DNA of 12,141 nucleotides from Stramonita haemastoma (lineage: Eukaryota; Mollusca; Gastropoda; Neogastropoda; Muricidae), in NCBI GenBank assembly GCA_030674155.1, contig JASPKP010007956.1, positions 1 to 12,141 on the forward strand, given 5' to 3'. The notes under the pieces were generated by a model. The model was given only the letters and a program-made list of their open reading frames with translations. It ran no database searches and had not been told where the DNA came from. Of the stretch, positions 8,065-12,141 are shown one piece after another. Position 1 is the first letter of the stretch, and each line of letters begins with the position of its first letter. The position numbers and the translations under genes are program-made.

Positions 8065-8955
8065 CGGGGCGCCGCCCAGGGAGGACTGGGCCGAGTCGCA
8101 GAAGCGGGCCATGTTTGGCCAGCTCCACCTCCGGGTTTCCCTCCTGGGCATGGGGAGCACGCCCCAGTTTCGTGATCGGGAAGCGTCCACGTCGTTGAAC
8201 AGCCCCGCCCCTTCCCTGTCCTTCAGTTTCCCCGAAATGTGCTTGTCCAGGGTGTCGGCGATTTCCGCCTTCAAGCCTTCGAAACCTGCTCTGCAGCGGG
8301 GCGCCTTTGTGACCCACCGGGTTGGGCCCTTCCCCGGTAAATTCGGGGCAAGCGACCTTCGGATTTGGGCTGACCAGGCGGTTGGGGTCCCCCGCGGACC
8401 TTTTCCTGTGAGCGCGCTTGCGGGCTTCGCACAGGGGCCCCGCTCGCAGGGGGCTGCACCAGCGCTAAGCGGGGCTTCGGAAATGGCAGGCGGCGCATTC
8501 CGCGCCCCCTCTCACGGCGCCCCCTTCAAGCCCCACCCTCCCATCGCCGCGGCGTCCCCAAAGGGGCTCTGTTGGGGGCCCCCGGGAAACCCTGCGCGCC
8601 GCTGGGGGCTGGTTCCCGGGAGGAGGAGGGGGGGGGGCCCCCTCCCCAAAAGTTGGGGAGGAAAAATTCCCCGAAGCGGGCGGCGGGGGGGCAGCAGCGT
8701 TGGATTTCTCCCCTGCGATGGGGGGCAGCTCCAGGAAGCGGGATGAGGGTGAGGTTTTTGGGGGAAGCGGGAGGGCCGCCGCGAGGCACCTGTGCTCGGG
8801 CCCGACACCCGGGCAGCGAAAGGGGCCCGGGTCAGGGGGTTGACCGGGCCCTTTCCGGGAAAGGGAATCAGGCAAAGGGGCTGGCAGGGCACTGTTTGGG
8901 GTTTTTTAAAAGCGGCCCCGGCACCCCCGAGCACTCAGCAAGCGTTTCAAAACGT
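8065..8955 (-). CDS. TRIM-NHL E3 ubiquitin ligase, RING, B-box and coiled coil (frames broken)
   Basis: The RING finger recruits the E2 enzyme, and the B-box and coiled coil mediate self-association. Reading the minus strand with frame changes at homopolymers gives the domains in order. RING, about 8952-8700: FETLAECSG, then a P-Q-T-V-P-C-Q...C-L segment, FRC with CP, PEHRC, KNLTLI and FLEL. A Pro/Ala-rich linker covers about 8700-8500. B-box, about 8494-8402: ECAACHFRS, PCERG and CEARKRAHRK, with the Cys/His spacing of a B-box. Then LNRLV- and QIRRSL-like residues (about 8390-8350). Coiled coil, about 8280-8065: FEGLKAEIADTLDKHISGKL, LFNDVDA, AQEGNPEVELAK and ARFCDSAQ. The FLEL exit of the RING and the CEA.KRAH B-box ending are, from memory, like nhl-1 / Drosophila thin. 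No intact frame exists. The start codon may lie upstream near 8955-9000 or in another exon. The other possibility is a processed or decayed pseudogene. Confidence 0.65.
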
Positions 8956-9002
8956 GTTCCCCCTAGTGGGCCCCACCCACCCTTCTGCCAGGGGTTCCCT
9001 TT

Positions 9003-9125
9003 TGGTGTTGTGGTGTGTTGTTTGTGTTTTTGTTTTTGTGTTGTGTTGTGTTGTGTTGTGTGGTGTTGTGTGTGTGTGTGTTGTGTGTGTGTGTTGGTGT
9101 GGGTTTTGTGTTGTTTTTTTTAAAT
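9003..9125. repeat. TG/TTG-rich tract upstream of the gene
   Basis: These are imperfect TG, TTG and TTTTTG repeats immediately upstream of the 5' end of the readable gene on its own strand, where they read as CA. There is no promoter motif that I would defend. Confidence 0.85.
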
Positions 9126-9146
9126 TTTTTTTTATTTATTTATTTC

Positions 9147-9255
9147 TTTTATATCGAGGATAAGGGGAAAAAAAGCACTCTTGGGGCTTTTTTTTTTTTT
9201 TTTAACATCATTTCCCCCGTTGTTTTGGCAGTTTTGAAATGTCATCTGTTCCCCT
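9147..9255 (-). repeat. Dispersed repeat, partial inverted copy
   Basis: On the minus strand this reads GGGAACAGATGACATT, then an A-rich run, CAAGAGTGC, CCCCTTATCCTCGATAT. The same landmarks occur on the plus strand at about 10857-10960 (GGAACAGATGGC, A-run, CAAGAGTGC, CCCCTTATCCTCGATGT). The two therefore form an inverted repeat about 1.7 kb apart. Near-identity over the CCCCTTATCCTCGAT end suggests relatively recent copies. Confidence 0.75.
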
Positions 9256-9257
9256 TT

Positions 9258-9471
9258 TGTGTGGTGTGGTGTGTGTGTGTGTTGGGGTTTGGGGTTGGGG
9301 TTTTGTGGTGGGGTTTGTGGTGGGGTGTGGTGTGGTTTTGGTTTTTGTGTTTGTTGTGTTGTTTTTTTGTTGTGTGTGTGTTGGTGGTGGTGTGAGTGTG
9401 AGGTGTGTGTTTTTTTGGGGTGTGTGTGTGGGGTGTGTGTGTGTGTGTTGTGTGTGTGTGGGTGTGTGTGA
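9258..9471. repeat. (TG)n-rich tract
   Basis: TG and TGGGG repeats are interrupted by T runs and end in TGTGTGATATCCCCCC. The Cys-Val and His-Thr open frames here are repeat products. Confidence 0.9.
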
Positions 9472-9479
9472 TATCCCCC

Positions 9480-9718
9480 CTTTTAAAAACCATTCTCTTT
9501 GCTGAAGGGGTGGAAACAATTTTTTTTCAAATTCTTCACCCTGAAAGGCCCCTTGTGGATGGTTTCATGAACTCCATCCATGTCCGACCACCACAAAAAG
9601 CTCTAAATCACCATGAATGTAGACACCCCTGTTTGGGGCCCACGACAGTCTGTCTGCCAGGCAGATAAACGTGCACCTTCCTTTCATCTTAAAAGACCTG
9701 AAAGAAAAAGAAAGAAAT
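9480..9718. other. Unique sequence without a recognised gene
   Basis: This is balanced-composition sequence with none of the stretched runs seen elsewhere. Open frames on both strands are short (under 90 codons) and show no domain. I see no tRNA, splice pattern or repeat family. It is probably ordinary intergenic DNA. Confidence 0.5.
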
Positions 9719-9826
9719 TTTAAAGGCAAGGTTTGGCAACCCACGGTATGGAAAGGGCAAGGAAAAAGGCGGGGGCAAGGCATGGCAATTTTAAGGCAAA
9801 GCATAGCATGGCAATTTTAAGGCAAC
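9719..9826. repeat. Short tandem array with a 26-bp period
   Basis: CATGGCAATTTTAAGGCAA occurs at 9781-9799 and again at 9807-9825. Looser versions lie upstream (TTTTAAAGGCAAGG at 9719, and GGCAAGG and GGCAAGGC at 9757-9781), and a GGAAAATTGGCAATTAAAGG variant follows at 9829. This is a small decaying minisatellite. Confidence 0.75.
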
Positions 9827-10065
9827 CCTGGAAAATTGGCAATTAAAGGGGAAGGAAAGGGAAAGGGGGAAAAAAAAATTTGATTTCAAAACCCCATTGG
9901 GGGTACATGAAAGGGGTTACATATTGCAAGAAACCGGGACTCAAGACATGAAACCCCCCAAAACCAAAAACCCAAAAACAACAAAAAACCCCCCCCCCAC
10001 AAAAAAAAAAACCCCAGGGGAAAAAAAGGCAGAGCCTTACAAAGTTTTAGAGGGGAAAAGAGAGA

Positions 10066-10141
10066 GAGAAGAGGGGCAGACAGACCGACAGACAGACAGA
10101 CAGAAAAGACAGACGGGGAGGCAAACAACAGACAGACAGCA
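10066..10141. repeat. (GA)n and (CAGA)n microsatellite
   Basis: A GA tract at 10057-10070 runs into CAGA/CCGA tetranucleotide repeats that extend to about 10141, directly before the CA tract. A CAGACAGACCGACCGA segment also precedes the CA tract at 11262, so the GACA-then-CA order occurs twice in this window. Confidence 0.85.
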
Positions 10142-10149
10142 GAAAGGAA

Positions 10150-10221
10150 ACACACACACACACACACACCCCACACCCACACACACACACACACACAACA
10201 CACCCCACACCACCAAAAAAC

Positions 10222-10283
<62 letters not shown>
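10150..10283. repeat. (CA)n microsatellite
   Basis: This CA tract has CCC and AAAA interruptions in its first half and a pure run of about 26 units at 10232-10283. It is the longest uninterrupted CA run in the window. Confidence 0.95.
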
Positions 10284-10284
<1 letters not shown>

Positions 10285-10789
10285 CCACACAGAGGCTTTT
10301 GGTGCGCCAACAGTTTGTTTACTACACACCAAATACACAGAAAATGCTTTCGGATGCACGTACACGGGGAAAAGGGAACACCCCCCCTCCCCGCTTCGTA
10401 CTTTAGATAGCAACTATACTAAACCAATGCCGGAATGCGAAAAAAGGTTAAAAGTCCCGGCCGGGCCCGAACAACAGCAGGGCACGATTAGATGCCAAGG
10501 TACTTCTAGAACTACCTTATCATTTATAACCCTAAATATTCGTCTTGCACTGCCCCGGTAACACAGGTTGGGTTGCTTAAAGGGGGGGGAAGGGTAGCCT
10601 TTGGGGTCAGAACATTTCGGCCCCAAGCAATTTTTACGACCCGGGTTTTGAAATTCCCCCTTCGAGGGGATTTTTTTTTCCCCCCGGAGTTAACATCAAT
10701 GCTGGCCCTTTTTTCCCCTTTCCCCCCAAAATTTCCCCTTTGGGGAGACTATAAACCCGGCCCCGTTGCGAACGCAACCCCCGAAAAAT
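10284..10789. other. Unique sequence without a recognised gene
   Basis: 10284-10570 looks like ordinary single-copy sequence. 10580-10780 has stretched C, T and A runs. Frames are short with no domain. The GGTTTGAAATTCCC and ACTATAAACCCGG words next to the repeat at 10790 may belong to a longer form of that repeat, but copy 1 at 7370 does not share them. Confidence 0.45.
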
Positions 10790-10980
10790 TTTTGCGCAAC
10801 ATGTTAAATCCTTTTTTCCCGCTTTTCCCTGAGAGTAAGGCCATCGGTGCCGGTAGGAACAGATGGCCCAGAATTTTACCAAAAAATGCAACACAACCCC
10901 CAGGGGGGGAGTAAAAAAAAAAAAAACACAAGAGTGCTTATTCCCCTTATCCTCGATGTAAAAGAAAAAAAAAAATCTTT
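10790..10980 (+). repeat. Dispersed repeat, copy 3 (longest readable)
   Basis: Landmarks in order are TTGCGCAACATGTTAAATCC (10793-10812), GAGTAAGGCCATCGGTGCCG (10833-10852), GGAACAGATGGC (about 10857), an A run, and CAAGAGTGC followed by CCCCTTATCCTCGATGT (10942-10958). The first half matches 7370-7450 in the same orientation and the second half matches 9147-9255 inverted. This shows that the two other partial copies belong to one family. Confidence 0.7.
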
Positions 10981-11245
10981 TCTAGCCGGGCTAACCCCCC
11001 AGGGATTTAAAAACAAAGGGAGGCTAGTTTCAGCCCCTGGGTAATGAATTTGGGGGATTCACGTCTAAAAAAAGTAAACCCCTACTGTTCCCTCCCCACT
11101 TTACCCGAGAGGCTTTAAAATTTTTGAGAAATTTCGATTTAGTTTTTGCGGAACCCCCAAGCAAACGTACACCCCCGCCCTACACAGAAAGAAAAAACAG
11201 AAAACCAAAAGACAGAAAACAGACCAAAAGAGGGGACAAAACAAA
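10981..11245. other. Low-information stretch without a gene
   Basis: This is AT- and homopolymer-rich sequence turning into AGA/CAGAAAA repeats at about 11185-11245. No frame carries a domain and I see no RNA gene. Confidence 0.5.
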
Positions 11246-11513
11246 CAGACAGACCGACCGAACCCCACACACACACATACACATACCCGCAAAACCAGCA
11301 CGCAAAAACTCGCCCCCCCCCGCATCCCCCCCCCCTCACCGATTCACCCACACACACACCCCACACACACACACACACACACACAAAGCACGCAAACACC
11401 CTACGCACGCAAACACACACCTACAACACCCCACACACACCCACACACACCACACACACAACACACACACACACACAAAAACACACACACACCCCCCCCA
11501 AAACACACGCACG

Positions 11514-11545
<32 letters not shown>

Positions 11546-11760
11546 CACACACACACAAAAACACACCCCACACACACACACAACGGGCCCCCACGCTCAC
11601 ACGAAAACCACCACACCTACAACACCCCCACATCACAACGCCCCCCCCCCACACACCCCCAAAAACACCGCGCGCGCGCGCACACAAACACACACCCACA
11701 AAACACACGAGGCGCGCGCGCGCAAAGTACCAACGCATGCATGCATTTACACACCACCCA
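11246..11760. repeat. Long compound (CA)n array with CG-alternating segments
   Basis: About 500 bases of CA repeats are broken by CCC runs, CAAAAA, and GCACGC words. Pure alternating CG segments lie at 11669-11682 and 11711-11723, and GCATGCATGCAT lies at 11734-11745. Such alternating purine-pyrimidine DNA can adopt the Z form. The long His-Thr-Pro open frames across it, up to 220 codons, carry no protein information. Confidence 0.9.
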
Positions 11761-12141
11761 GAGTCCAAAAACCCCCTCACTAACCAATTTTTAAAAAAAT
11801 TTGGCTAAACAGCAGAAACTAAATAGGTCTATGAAAAATTTTTTAAAAATCTTGAAACTGTCCCCCAGCGAATTTAAGACAAGTCAAGTCAAACTTTTAT
11901 TTCCCCCAAAATGTACATTGAAAAAGCCCTAAAAAATTTTCTTTTTTTTCATCAAAACCATCCATCTAAAAAAAAAAAAAAAATTTAAAATGCATAATTT
12001 TAAAAAGGAAAAAAACCTTAGGAAGATAAAGGTACGGGGAAAAAAGAAAAAAAAATAAAAAAAACTACACAGTAAAAAGGGATTTTTGGCAAAACGAAAA
12101 ATAGGCCCGGGAGGGTTCTTTGGGTTTTTTATGTTGTTTTT
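11761..12141. other. AT-rich stretch with a possible retroelement tail
   Basis: This is A/T-rich sequence with no coding signal. ACAAGTCAAGTCAAACTTTT at 11879-11898, followed by ATTT, resembles the CAAACTTTATT-type 3' ends of interspersed repeats in many animal genomes. The match is short and could be chance. The remainder is stretched A and T runs to the window end. Confidence 0.35.

Noticed and set aside
8111..8746. A 211-codon plus-strand frame in GC-rich sequence
   Set aside because: It lies opposite the RING, B-box and coiled-coil coding, shows no domain, and is the kind of antisense frame that high GC leaves open.
11124..11808. Overlapping plus-strand frames of about 220 codons rich in His, Thr and Pro, with Cys-Val frames on the other strand
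   Set aside because: They are translations of the CA array. All frames are open because CA and TG repeats have no stop codons. The same applies to frames at 3781-4510, 1719-2136, 9015-9519 and 9886-10413.
1..12141. A bacterial or phage defence or mobile system
   Set aside because: There are no bacterial gene spacing, ribosome-binding sites, transposase, recombinase or defence domains. Repeats, microsatellites and the TRIM-NHL domains are those of an animal genome.

Overview
The window looks like an intergenic and genic piece of an animal nuclear genome, most likely a gastropod mollusc. The organism call rests on two interspersed repeats near 1036-1308 and 1500-1760, each with a second copy near 3044 and 3462. 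They read like degraded forms of short repeats I know from marine snail genomic sequence. The dense (TG)n/(CA)n, (GA)n and (CAGA)n microsatellites fit this. I see no bacterial gene layout, operon, rRNA, CRISPR array or phage module. Base quality appears poor: homopolymers are stretched throughout, and 5450-6990 is almost nothing but runs of one base. Reading frames are therefore broken everywhere, and long open frames in the window are misleading.

Layout. 1-4470 is repeat territory: a unit of about 2 kb (short interspersed repeat, spacer, tRNA-like repeat, TG tract, spacer, CA tract) occurs twice in the same orientation, and a partial earlier unit lies at 480-1000. 4664-4872 is a local duplication of about 106 bp. 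4870-5430 (minus strand) is the 3' end of a gene, encoding NHL beta-propeller blades. 5450-6990 is an unreadable homopolymer smear. 6990-7620 is AT-rich with a CA tract and a dispersed repeat, probably intron. 7622-8955 (minus strand) is GC-rich and encodes RING, B-box and coiled-coil segments in shifting frames. 9000-12141 returns to microsatellites and dispersed repeats.

The main result is that the two GC-rich islands, read on the minus strand with frame changes at homopolymers, make one gene in the expected order: RING, B-box, coiled coil, (unreadable part), NHL repeats, stop. This is the architecture of a TRIM-NHL E3 ubiquitin ligase. The motif spacing most resembles the RING finger protein nhl-1 / Drosophila thin (abba) group, related to vertebrate TRIM32. 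No single open frame covers it, so an ORF-based annotation would miss it.

I found no evidence for a new defence, mobile or biosynthetic system. The remaining interest lies in the tandem 2-kb repeat unit, the opposed TG and CA tracts, and a three-copy dispersed repeat that flanks and sits inside the gene.
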